NCBI GenBank assembly: GCA_036747295.1
Contig: DAIOCN010000017.1
Coordinates: 1 to 54,218 of the forward strand
DNA length: 54,218 nt
Direction: 5' to 3'
Source of the DNA: UBA4736 sp002404015
GTDB lineage: Bacteria; Chloroflexota; Dormibacteria; Dormibacterales; Dormibacteraceae
Made by a program: the position numbers and the translations under genes. This document shows positions 6,223 to 13,324 of the stretch, in pieces. The notes below the pieces were generated by a model. That model made no database searches. It was given only the letters and a program-made list of their open reading frames with translations, and had not been told where the DNA came from. Each line of letters begins with the position of its first letter. Position 1 is the stretch's first letter.

Positions 6223-6257
6223 GCGGTAACTAACCGCGTTGTGCGGTATAAAACCGC
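6223..6257. promoter_or_regulatory. Phased operator array, four half-sites 10 bp apart
   Basis: GCGGT (6223), ACCGC (6233), GCGGT (6243) and ACCGC (6253) alternate in orientation at an exact 10-bp period. The middle pair is the same 15-bp palindrome as at 308-322. TATAAA at 6247-6252 overlaps the third half-site and could be the -10 of a rightward promoter. The array lies between divergent genes (leftward start 6140, rightward start 6349). Confidence 0.7.
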
Positions 6258-6281
6258 GCCTTGCCTTATTTCGTAAAAGCC

Positions 6282-6311
6282 TTGACAAGTGGCTAGAAAA
6301 CAGCCTAGTTT
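6282..6311 (+). promoter_or_regulatory. Candidate promoter for the 6349 gene
   Basis: TTGACA (6282-6287) is followed after 18 nt by TAGTTT (6306-6311). It is about 38 nt ahead of GTG 6349 and downstream of the operator array. Confidence 0.4.
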
Positions 6312-6348
6312 CAGCGCGTCGAATCGCCTTATATACGGAGGTTACGCC

Positions 6349-6543
6349 GTGGCTTACGTTTGTCTCGATTGCTTTCGTGATTGCATCAGGTCGGCCTGGG
6401 ACTGGGATGATCCCCTCGCGGGCATCAGTTGGAGCGCTGAGGCTCCGGTGGGTACGGTCTGCGCTGGCTGTAACAGTCCGCTGCCTGAGTCGCCCGGCCG
6501 CGAGGCCGAGGCCCGGCAGTTACTCGACAGGCTGACCGCCTGA
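6349..6543 (+). CDS. Small zinc-ribbon protein, 64 aa
   Basis: I chose GTG 6349 because GGAGG at 6337-6341 lies 7 nt upstream; an earlier in-frame ATG at 6289 has no ribosome site and would overlap the promoter-like region. The protein has two cysteine knuckles, C-x2-C near residues 5-8 and C-x2-C near residues 37-40 ('CAGCNSP'), as in zinc ribbons. It is the first gene of a short rightward unit controlled from the phased operator region. No family name is possible. Confidence 0.65.
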   Translation: MAYVCLDCFRDCIRSAWDWDDPLAGISWSAEAPVGTVCAGCNSPLPESPGREAEARQLLDRLTA

Positions 6544-6701
6544 TTTAAGACTCCCGCCGGGCGGGCGAGCACCAGGGAGAGTCGGGACCTAAAGGCGGGC
6601 TCTAGTTCGCCAGTGTGGGTGTACCATGGCCCGTTGACGGACGCCCCAGCGCGAGGATAGAGCCCTCGGCCATGGCGCCCGCCGAAGAGGAGTTTCCCAC
6701 A

Positions 6702-6911
6702 ATGGCCGCCAATCAACGCGACGACTCTTTGCGTCCCTGGCCGCAGTACGCAGCGTTCAATCAGCTCCTCCGCGAGCGGGGCGAACTACTGCCCGCCGAT
6801 GAGCTACACGATTACCTGATGGTAGTTAGCGGACTGATCGCCGACCTAAGCGAGGCCCGCCGAAACCTGATGGCGCTGCTAGACCTTGCCGAGCACGGAG
6901 AAGGGGTTTGA
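6702..6911 (+). CDS. Unknown small helical protein, 69 aa
   Basis: ATG 6702 is preferred because AGAGGAG at 6686-6692 precedes it; longer in-frame starts at 6615 lack a ribosome site. The product is helical: 'YAAFNQLLRERGELLPADEL', then 'LIADLSEARRNLMALLDLAE'. It resembles small coiled-coil accessory proteins of phages, without a recognised family. Its stop overlaps the TTG start of the next, interrupted gene. Confidence 0.6.
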   Translation: MAANQRDDSLRPWPQYAAFNQLLRERGELLPADELHDYLMVVSGLIADLSEARRNLMALLDLAEHGEGV

Positions 6912-7155
6912 ATCTCGTTACCGCCGAGATATGCGCCGATCGCCTCTATCGCGCTGAGGCCGAAAACGATCGGAGCATCGACGCCGACGTTCAGCGTTTG
7001 CGATTTTCCAAGGGGGCGATCCGATCGCCCCCCCAAAGGATGGAGCAAGCGATAGGGCGGATATCCTGCGCCTGGCCGTGGAAGCTGCCGAGCGCCTAGC
7101 CCTAGTGGGGCATCCGGCCGGACGGATGGCGGCGGGTCTAGCCCTGATGGTCTGA
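6908..7155 (+). pseudogene. Small gene apparently interrupted by hairpin repeat B
   Basis: TTG 6908 (GGAG at 6897-6900) starts a protein-like frame '(M)NLVTAEICADRLYRAEAEND..DADVQRLRF' that enters hairpin repeat B at 7000-7036 and afterwards loses protein character. After the repeat another frame (7036 onward) is protein-like: 'DRADILRLAVEAAERLALVG' and 'AGRMAAGLALMV', ending TGA 7153-7155. The simplest reading is one helical protein split by insertion of the short hairpin element with a frame change. Alternatively only the first part (stop 7099) is made. The repeat's other copy is intergenic, which fits a small mobile hairpin. Confidence 0.45.
7000..7036. repeat. Hairpin repeat B, copy 2 (covarying stem)
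   Basis: The same lead GCGATTTTCCAA as at 205 is followed by GGGGGCGATC, one base and GATCGCCCCC. Relative to copy 1 two stem pairs are changed on both arms, keeping perfect pairing. Confidence 0.8.
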
Positions 7156-7220
7156 GGCGGAGAATTTTCGCCCTACGCGGTTGGGGGCGCGGCTAATTTA
7201 AGAGTTACCCTTCCGCCCGC

Positions 7221-7478
7221 ATGAAGTGGAGCGAACTACCGGCCGGCGCCGACGTGTCCAAGCTATCGGCTAGCGCCGAGCCGTGGGGTAAAGGGGGTAG
7301 CGCCGAATTGCCGGAGCCGCTGTTTCGAGGCGTACTCAAAGAGTTGGACGGCATTACCCGGGTCGCATGGTGCCTATGCCGGCCCGGCCATAAAACCTAC
7401 CCGGAAGCCGAAGCCTGCGCCTTCGCTCGGCTGAAACAAGACTTCCCCGAGGCCGAGTCGGGTCCTAGCGGGGAGTAG
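7221..7478 (+). CDS. Unknown small protein next to the integrase, 85 aa
   Basis: ATG 7221 opens a complete frame with no strong ribosome site. Features are a C-x-C pair ('WCLCRPGHKTYPEAEACAFA') that may bind metal, and an acidic C-terminus. It lies directly upstream of the serine recombinase, where recombination directionality factors are often encoded. That role is only a positional suggestion; the sequence shows no known excisionase motif. Confidence 0.5.
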   Translation: MKWSELPAGADVSKLSASAEPWGKGGSAELPEPLFRGVLKELDGITRVAWCLCRPGHKTYPEAEACAFARLKQDFPEAESGPSGE

Positions 7479-7527
7479 GCCCGAACCTGCCAGTAGTGGC
7501 GGCCGTCTAGGGGTTCGGACCGTATGA

Positions 7528-7533
7528 TATACT
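7528..7533 (+). promoter_or_regulatory. -10 element of the integrase gene
   Basis: TATACT, 9 nt before ATG 7543; an overlapping TATGAT is at 7523-7528. The short distance suggests a leaderless or nearly leaderless mRNA. Confidence 0.45.
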
Positions 7534-7542
7534 TCCTTCCCG

Positions 7543-9105
7543 ATGACTAAGACGGCCGCCATCTATTGCCGGCAATCAAGAACCGACGAACGTTCAGTTA
7601 GCCTGAACGCCCAAGAGGCGGCCTGCCGGGCGCTCCCGGCCGTTCAAGCCTGTGAGGCCGTCGAAGTCTTTACCGACCTGAGCGCCAGCGGCGGCAGTCG
7701 ATACCGGAAGCAGTACCTAGCCCTCATCGAGCGAATTAAAGCCAAGGCCGGAGACGTGACCGTGGTCGCGTGCTTCGACTCGGATCGGATCGCCCGCGAT
7801 AACCTAATGTCGGCCGAGTTCTACGGTCTAATGGAAGTCCATCCGGAGATTCAGGTCGAGCTAGTCGAAGGTCATTTCGACCGTTCTCCCGATGGCGAGC
7901 TTTCGTGGACCGTCAAGCAAGCCACGGCAACGCACTACCGCAAGTCCGCGGGCCGCAAGATGCGGAGCGTTCTCGGATACAAGGCCGCCCGCGGCGAGCC
8001 CCACGGGATGCCTCCCTACGGCTATCGCTGGGAGGGCGGCCTTTTCGTGGTACACGAGGAACAGGCGGCCGTGGTCCGACGCATCTTCGAGGACTACTCG
8101 GCCGGCGAGTTTTCAGCTAAGGCGCTTGCGCTCCGGCTCAACGAGGAAGGCGTCCCGCGTCAAGGCGCCCGCTCAAAGCACGGTTGGCTGCCGGATACCG
8201 TCGTGGACACGCTCCGTAATGTGGCCTACGTCGGTAAGACGACGTACAAGGGCGAGCTAATCAAGGCCCAGTGGCCCGGCATCATCGACACGGCGACGTT
8301 TAAGCGCGTTCAAGGACTCATGGAAGGCCGCAAGGTCAGGCGCCGGCAGGCGACTAACGAATACGCCTTCGGCCGTCTGTTGATTTGTGCCCGATGTAAC
8401 CAAGTCATGCGCGCTACCCGGACTCAGGGACACGCCTATTACCACTGCCGGCGCGACGTGGCGGCCCCCTGTGCGGCTCCGTCCGTCCGGGAGGACGTGC
8501 TGGCAGCCTTCGTAAACGCCTTGTTTAACCGTATCGCCTATCTAGACGAGAAAGGCGGTTTCACGGCGGCCATGCTGGACGCGGCCGAGAAACGCCGCAA
8601 GCCGGTTCGCTCCCTGGCCTCGGTTGAGGCGGCGATGGAGAATCAGGCCAAGCTTTTCGCATGGGGTCACTTGACCGAGGCGCAATACCTAGGCGAGCGC
8701 ACCCAGCTAGAGGCGCTACGGGACGAGATTTTGGAGGCCGTCTCCGTGCCGGTCACGTCGGCCGACCACTTCCGCAATCTACACATTGACTGGTTGGCGG
8801 CCGACCCGCCGACTAGGCGCCGGATTCTCGGCCGCATGTTCGAGGCCCTATACGTTGAGGACGGCACGGTCGTCCGCTACCGGCCCCGGGTCGAGCATCG
8901 GGCGGAGATAGAGGCCATCATCGAGCGGGCCGTCGGCATCTTCGAAGAGGAAGGCGGGTTTCGGTACTCGGCCCCCGTGACAGGCCGCAAGGGGCGCCCG
9001 GTAAAGCGCCGATTCTTCCAGACCTCCCTTGACGTTCAAGACGGCATACGCGGGAAGGGAGGGATTCGAACCCTCGAGGGAGTTTCACACCCCCTATCCG
9101 CTTAG
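7543..9105 (+). CDS. Large serine recombinase (integrase), 520 aa
   Basis: This is the site-specific recombinase that would insert and excise the element. The resolvase domain (1-140) starts 'AAIYCRQS' with catalytic Ser12, and 'FDSDRIARD' carries the conserved Arg and Asp. The recombinase domain follows ('GMPPYGYRW' near 150) and then a zinc ribbon (C-x2-C near 285 to 'YYHCRRDVAAPC' near 310), and a coiled-coil region. Length fits the family. The last ~17 residues ('KGGIRTLEGVSHPLSA') are read antisense through tRNA-Ser, which also supplies the stop codon, so the true C-terminus depends on the integrated state. Use of a tRNA gene is more typical of tyrosine integrases. Confidence 0.95.
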   Translation: MTKTAAIYCRQSRTDERSVSLNAQEAACRALPAVQACEAVEVFTDLSASGGSRYRKQYLALIERIKAKAGDVTVVACFDSDRIARDNLMSAEFYGLMEVHPEIQVELVEGHFDRSPDGELSWTVKQATATHYRKSAGRKMRSVLGYKAARGEPHGMPPYGYRWEGGLFVVHEEQAAVVRRIFEDYSAGEFSAKALALRLNEEGVPRQGARSKHGWLPDTVVDTLRNVAYVGKTTYKGELIKAQWPGIIDTATFKRVQGLMEGRKVRRRQATNEYAFGRLLICARCNQVMRATRTQGHAYYHCRRDVAAPCAAPSVREDVLAAFVNALFNRIAYLDEKGGFTAAMLDAAEKRRKPVRSLASVEAAMENQAKLFAWGHLTEAQYLGERTQLEALRDEILEAVSVPVTSADHFRNLHIDWLAADPPTRRRILGRMFEALYVEDGTVVRYRPRVEHRAEIEAIIERAVGIFEEEGGFRYSAPVTGRKGRPVKRRFFQTSLDVQDGIRGKGGIRTLEGVSHPLSA

Positions 9106-9140
9106 CAGGCGGACGCTTTCGACCACTCAGCCACCTCCCC
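9051..9140 (-). tRNA. tRNA-Ser(GCT)
   Basis: On the minus strand the acceptor arms GGGGAGG and CCTTCCC pair with one G-U. The anticodon stem-loop reads TCCGC-CTGCTAA-GCGGA with anticodon GCT, a long variable arm follows, and the T-loop GGGTTCGAATCCC is standard. CCA is not encoded. The 3' end faces the mobile element and is overlapped by the last 55 nt of the integrase gene. Confidence 0.95.
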
Positions 9141-9189
9141 GGGTCGGCAGTCCAGTTTAGTCGGCGGACCTCTCCCATACTTATCTCCT

Positions 9190-11457
9190 GTGCAGGCACC
9201 CGGAGGCCCCGGCGCACCGCCTTTTTGGGGTCCGGGGCGCAAGCAGGCGTTCGGCGCCGCACCCGGCCTCAGCAGCCGGGTCTGGCTGACCGTCGCGCGG
9301 GGAAACCTGAGCGAGGTCTTCCACCCGACCCTGGACCGGCCGGCCCTCCTCGGCCTCCGCTTCATCATCGCCGCGACCGGCTCACCCCCCGTCGACGACG
9401 CCGCCGAATCGACACACGACGTCCGCTGGGTTATGCCGGGCATCCCCAGCTTTCACGTCGAGAGCTCGCACCACGAGTACTCGCTGAGCAAGGACTTCAC
9501 CTGCGACCCCGACCTCGACGCCCTGATCATCTCGGGCACCTTCCGGCCCGAGCTCCCCGACCTGCGCCTCTACCTCCAGGCCTCCCCTCACATGCGGGCG
9601 GGCCGCCCGCCCAACGACGCCTACGTCCTCGACCGCGACCCGGTCGCGCTGGTCATGCGCCAGGAGGAGGTCTGGATGGCGGTCGTGGGCCCCTTCAGCC
9701 GGGCGACGGCCGGCTACCTCAACAGCTCCGATCTCTTCGTCGAGCTATACGACAACGACGGCGAGCTGACCACAACCTACGAGAGCGCCCTGAACGGCAA
9801 CGTCGCCGTGGGGGCGGAGCTGGGCACCAGGGCCGGCGCCTTCCAGGTGGCCATCGGCTTCGGCGCCAGCCGCGACGCCGCCGAGGACGCGGCCAACCGC
9901 TGCCTGGCCAAGGGGGCCGGACAGATTCGCGAGGAGTTCGCCCGGGCCTGGCACATGCTGCCGGACCTGCCGCCCAACGTCCTCAAGGCCAGCGGTGACG
10001 GCGGCGCCCTGGCGCGCGCCTCACTGGCCGTCCTGCGCTGCCTGGAGGACAAGACCAACCGCGGCGCCTTCATCGCCGCCCCCGCCGCGCCCTGGGGCGA
10101 GTACCAGTCGGATGGCGACCAGGTCTACTGCCTGGTGTGGCCGCGCGACCTCTACCAGGTCGCGACCGGCCTGCTCGACGCCGGCGACACCGACGCCGCC
10201 CGGCGTGCCCTCGACTACCTGGCGACGGTCCAGCGGCCGGACGGCGCCTGGCCCCAGAACTTCACATTTGACGGCCGCCCCCACTGGAACGGCTCCGAGC
10301 TGGACGAGGTGGCGTTCCCGATCCTGCTGGCCTGGCGGCTCGGAGTGGCCGGCGCCCTCGACCGCGACCCCTATCCGGGCATGGTCCGGCGGGCCGCCGC
10401 CTACCTGATCGCCAACGGCCCGGTCACGCCGCTGGACCGCTGGGAGGACGCGTCCGGGCTCTCACCGTCAACCCTGGCCGCCTGCGTCGCCGCCCTCGCG
10501 GCCACCGCCGAGTTCGCGGACGACGCCGGCGAGAAGGCGGCGGCGGAGCACCTGCGAACGGTTGCCGACTACTGGCAGGACCGGCTCGACTTCTGGACGT
10601 ACCTGCGCCCGTTTCGCCACTACATCAGGATCGCGAAGGACCCGAACGCCGGCGCCCAGCGCGACGACGCCCTGGGCGTGGACTTCGCCGAGCTGGTGCG
10701 GCGGGGGCTCCGGCGGGGCGACGACCACCGGATCGACAACACCGCCACCACCGTGGACGTGCTGCTGAAGGTCTCTCTGCCGGGAGGGCCCGGCTGGCGC
10801 CGCTACGCCGGAGACGCTTATGGCGAATCCGACGACGGCACCGGCTGGGACGAGACCCACCCCGGCCAGGGCCGGCCCTGGCCGCTGCTGACCGGGGAGC
10901 GGGCCCACCTGCACCTGGCGGCCGGCCAGACGGTCGAGGACCTGGTCCGGGCGATGGAGGCGTTCGCGGGCCCCGAGCTGATTCTCCCCGAGCAGGTCTG
11001 GGACGGCCAGCCCCTGCCGCAGCGGGGGTTGGAGCCGGGCCGCGCCACCCACTCGGCCGCGCCCCTGGGCTGGGCCCACGCGGAATACCTGAAGGTGTTG
11101 GTGGCGATCGCCACGGACAGCCTGCCGGACATCGTCCGCCCGGCCTTCCAACGCTACGCCGAGAAGCCGCCGCACGAGCCGGCCTTCGTGTGGAGCCGCG
11201 TCCACGCGTTCGCCAGGTTTCTGGAAGGCCGGGCGGTCCGGATCCAGCTCGCTCGGCCGGGCTTGGTGCGCTGGACCGGCGACAGCTGGGCCACGTTCAA
11301 AGAGGTGCCCTCTGTGGACACCGGTCTTGACGTCTGGGTGGCCGAGCTGCCGACCCAGATCATGCGGGCGGGGGCCGTGATGGAGTGGACGGCCCAGTAC
11401 GCGGACGGCTGGGAAGGGACCAACCACACCCTCACCTGCATCGCCGAACCGGGGTAG
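9190..11457 (+). CDS. GH15 glucoamylase-type glycosidase, 755 aa
   Basis: The enzyme probably releases glucose from the non-reducing ends of alpha-glucans. An N-terminal beta-rich glucodextranase-type domain (about 1-270) precedes an (alpha/alpha)6 barrel. Barrel marks are 'WPRDLYQVATGL' (near 315), 'RWEDASGLSPSTLA' with Glu419 as candidate general acid, and 'LPEQVWDG' with Glu601 as candidate base. There is no signal peptide, so it probably acts in the cytoplasm on stored glucan, matching the glycogen cluster at 43-54 kb. GTG 9190 is preceded by CATACT 8 nt upstream and no Shine-Dalgarno, suggesting a leaderless mRNA. It lies 49 nt from the tRNA on the opposite strand. Confidence 0.9.
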   Translation: MQAPGGPGAPPFWGPGRKQAFGAAPGLSSRVWLTVARGNLSEVFHPTLDRPALLGLRFIIAATGSPPVDDAAESTHDVRWVMPGIPSFHVESSHHEYSLSKDFTCDPDLDALIISGTFRPELPDLRLYLQASPHMRAGRPPNDAYVLDRDPVALVMRQEEVWMAVVGPFSRATAGYLNSSDLFVELYDNDGELTTTYESALNGNVAVGAELGTRAGAFQVAIGFGASRDAAEDAANRCLAKGAGQIREEFARAWHMLPDLPPNVLKASGDGGALARASLAVLRCLEDKTNRGAFIAAPAAPWGEYQSDGDQVYCLVWPRDLYQVATGLLDAGDTDAARRALDYLATVQRPDGAWPQNFTFDGRPHWNGSELDEVAFPILLAWRLGVAGALDRDPYPGMVRRAAAYLIANGPVTPLDRWEDASGLSPSTLAACVAALAATAEFADDAGEKAAAEHLRTVADYWQDRLDFWTYLRPFRHYIRIAKDPNAGAQRDDALGVDFAELVRRGLRRGDDHRIDNTATTVDVLLKVSLPGGPGWRRYAGDAYGESDDGTGWDETHPGQGRPWPLLTGERAHLHLAAGQTVEDLVRAMEAFAGPELILPEQVWDGQPLPQRGLEPGRATHSAAPLGWAHAEYLKVLVAIATDSLPDIVRPAFQRYAEKPPHEPAFVWSRVHAFARFLEGRAVRIQLARPGLVRWTGDSWATFKEVPSVDTGLDVWVAELPTQIMRAGAVMEWTAQYADGWEGTNHTLTCIAEPG

Positions 11458-11472
11458 GGGGGTCCGGCCGGC

Positions 11473-12384
11473 TCAGCGGACGACGGGCGCCTGGGGCTCC
11501 TCGTTGACCCGCAGCTGGAACACATCCGGCCGGGCGTAGTGGCCGGTCACGTCGAAGTCGAATTTGGCCCGCGGGATGTCGTCGAGGTCCAGCTCGGCGC
11601 AGATGATGGTCTGGCCCCGGTGGTCGGGCCCCGCCAGGACCTGGCCCAGCGGGCCCACGATACAGCTGCCCCCGGTGCACAGGATCTCGCCCTCCAGCTC
11701 GGGTTGGATGTCGGGCGGGTAGTCCGCGCGGGTGACGAACTGGTTGCTGGAGAGCACGAAGCAGCGGCCCTCGGCGGCGATGTGGCGCATCGTCGGCAGC
11801 CAGGTCTCGCGGCAGTCGGCGGTGGGGGCGCAGTAGATCTGGATGCCCTTCGAGTACATCGCCATCCGCAGCAGCGGCATGTAGTTCTCCCAGCAGATCA
11901 CCGCGCCCAGCTTGCCGAGCGGGGTGTCGTAGACGGGCATCGTCGAGCCGTCTCCGAAGCCCCAGACCAACCGTTCGGCCGCCGTGGGCATGAGCTTCCG
12001 ATGCTTGCCCAGGTAACCCTCGGGCGAGAAGAACAGGACGCTGCAGTAGAGGGTCCCGCCGTCCCGCTCGATCACGCCCAGCACGAGGTGGATCCGATTC
12101 GCGCGCGCCACCTCCGCCAGCGTGTCGACGTCGGGTCCGGGCACGTCCAGCGAGGACTCCCAATAGCGGCGGAACTGCTCGCGGCCCTCGGGCGTGCGGC
12201 TGCCGACCACCGTGCCGAAGGAGATGCCCCGCGGGTAGCCGGATACAAAGGCTTCCGGAAAGACCACCAGCTGGGCTCCGCCCCGGGCCGCGTCGGCGGC
12301 CAGGTCCGTGACTCGCCCGAGCGTCCGCTCCCGATCGAACATGACGGGCGCGGCCTGGACGACCGCCGCCCGGACCTTACTCAT
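11473..12384 (-). CDS. Nitrilase-superfamily C-N hydrolase, 303 aa
   Basis: It hydrolyses a nitrile or amide C-N bond. The catalytic triad is complete: Glu44 ('FPEAF'), Lys130 ('HRKLMPT') and Cys164 ('ICWENYMPLL'). The 'HRKLMPTAAERLVWGFGDG' stretch and the length fit true nitrilases (branch 1) better than omega-amidases, but the substrate cannot be read from sequence. The start is ATG 12384-12382, because it overlaps the upstream stop (ATGAGTAA); a longer frame to 12414 would intrude on that gene. It is translationally coupled to the unknown 298-aa protein. Confidence 0.9.
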   Translation of the reverse strand: MSKVRAAVVQAAPVMFDRERTLGRVTDLAADAARGGAQLVVFPEAFVSGYPRGISFGTVVGSRTPEGREQFRRYWESSLDVPGPDVDTLAEVARANRIHLVLGVIERDGGTLYCSVLFFSPEGYLGKHRKLMPTAAERLVWGFGDGSTMPVYDTPLGKLGAVICWENYMPLLRMAMYSKGIQIYCAPTADCRETWLPTMRHIAAEGRCFVLSSNQFVTRADYPPDIQPELEGEILCTGGSCIVGPLGQVLAGPDHRGQTIICAELDLDDIPRAKFDFDVTGHYARPDVFQLRVNEEPQAPVVR

Positions 12385-13273
12385 CGGGTTCCGGCTCGTC
12401 GTCGATCTCGCCACCCAGGCCCAGCGGCCCGCTGGGGTCGTCGTCGAACTGGCTGTGCAGCTCGCCGCAGTCGGCGCAGCGGTAGAACTCGCCCACGAAT
12501 CCCTTGTGCCAGACGGAGAAGCTGATCACGCCCGGCTCCTCCACCATGACCTCCTGCTCCAGCTTCCAGATCACCTGCTCCCAGCCGTTCGGGGGCAGCT
12601 GGTCGTCGAGCACGATCACGCAGTAGGGGTGGGGGTCGCCCCAGATCATGGCCACCTCGCCCACGCGCTCGTCCTCGACGTTGACCATCGACCACGACTC
12701 GGCGGTGCGGGCGCGCGTGGCCCGGATCAGGCGCAGGCCGGTCCAGAAGCGCTCGGCGGCGTCCCGCTCGGCCTTGTCGTGCTCGTTCTGGGCCTCCTGG
12801 AAGGCGCCCCACATGCGCAGCAGGTGGTTGCGGTACTGGTGGTAGGTGGAGAGCAGCTTGGGCTGGCTGGAGGAGGAGCCGATGATCTGCTCGAACGCGT
12901 GCTCGAAGGCCGCCTCCACGCGCTCCTGGCGGTCGGTGAGGTCCACCGCCCAAGACTCGTCCTCGGACAGCCGCATGGACTCGTTGAGGACGACCTCGAA
13001 ATCGAGCCAGTCCTCGCCGAACTCGGGCACGAACACGTTGTCCACGATGTCGGCCAGCCGGTGCTCCTCCAGGAGGACCGGGTTCACGCGGCCTCGCGCC
13101 TCCGGCCAGCCCTTCCAGCCCATCACGTTGTGGATCCAGTAGTCGAAGATCGTGACCGCATACTGGAGAGCGGCCGGCGAGCTCCAGATGCCGGCCGGCC
13201 AGGTCCGGCGGCCGGTGCGCACCTTGTTGTACAGGGCGATCACCTGCTCGTCGTCGAGGTATTCGTTCTCCAT
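12377..13273 (-). CDS. Unknown 298-aa protein coupled to a nitrilase
   Basis: The start ATG at 13273 is supported by TACAAT exactly 8 nt upstream on the minus strand (leaderless pattern). The frame continues openly upstream through moeB and larE, but that part has no protein character. The protein is rich in Trp, Glu and Asp, with long helices ('EAFEHAFEQIIGSSSSQPKL'), a conserved-looking C-x2-C near residue 270 ('CADCGELHSQ') and an acidic tail. I do not recognise a family. Coupling to the nitrilase (8-nt overlap) suggests a shared role. Confidence 0.75.
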   Translation of the reverse strand: MENEYLDDEQVIALYNKVRTGRRTWPAGIWSSPAALQYAVTIFDYWIHNVMGWKGWPEARGRVNPVLLEEHRLADIVDNVFVPEFGEDWLDFEVVLNESMRLSEDESWAVDLTDRQERVEAAFEHAFEQIIGSSSSQPKLLSTYHQYRNHLLRMWGAFQEAQNEHDKAERDAAERFWTGLRLIRATRARTAESWSMVNVEDERVGEVAMIWGDPHPYCVIVLDDQLPPNGWEQVIWKLEQEVMVEEPGVISFSVWHKGFVGEFYRCADCGELHSQFDDDPSGPLGLGGEIDDEPEPDE

Positions 13274-13324
13274 CTGCGGCCATTGTAGGAATACCCTCCG
13301 AACGCCCTGGGTAATATCCCTTCG

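Larger units (their letters stand above)
1..9058. mobile_element. Integrated replicon-type mobile element (right part)
   Basis: This stretch differs from the rest of the window: lower GC, many CTA/GTA/TTA codons, tiny overlapping genes and consistent AGGAG ribosome sites. It carries an XRE-type regulator, a prim-pol, a RecA-like helicase, an iteron-like region, zinc-ribbon proteins, a second HTH protein and, at its right edge, a large serine recombinase abutting the 3' end of tRNA-Ser(GCT). Prim-pol plus hexameric helicase plus integrase is the core of integrative plasmids, AICE-like elements and phage satellites. No structural, packaging or transfer gene is visible, so the class is unresolved. 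The left boundary and any partial tRNA copy marking it are not in the window. Confidence 0.75.

Noticed and set aside
6239..6535. A 98-codon rightward frame overlapping the zinc-ribbon gene
   Set aside because: The other frame has GGAGG before GTG 6349 and paired cysteines; this one lacks a ribosome site and overlaps the operator array.
10468..11427. A 319-codon leftward frame antisense to the GH15 gene
   Set aside because: The sense strand has clear GH15 motifs over the same bases; the antisense frame is a GC-driven shadow.
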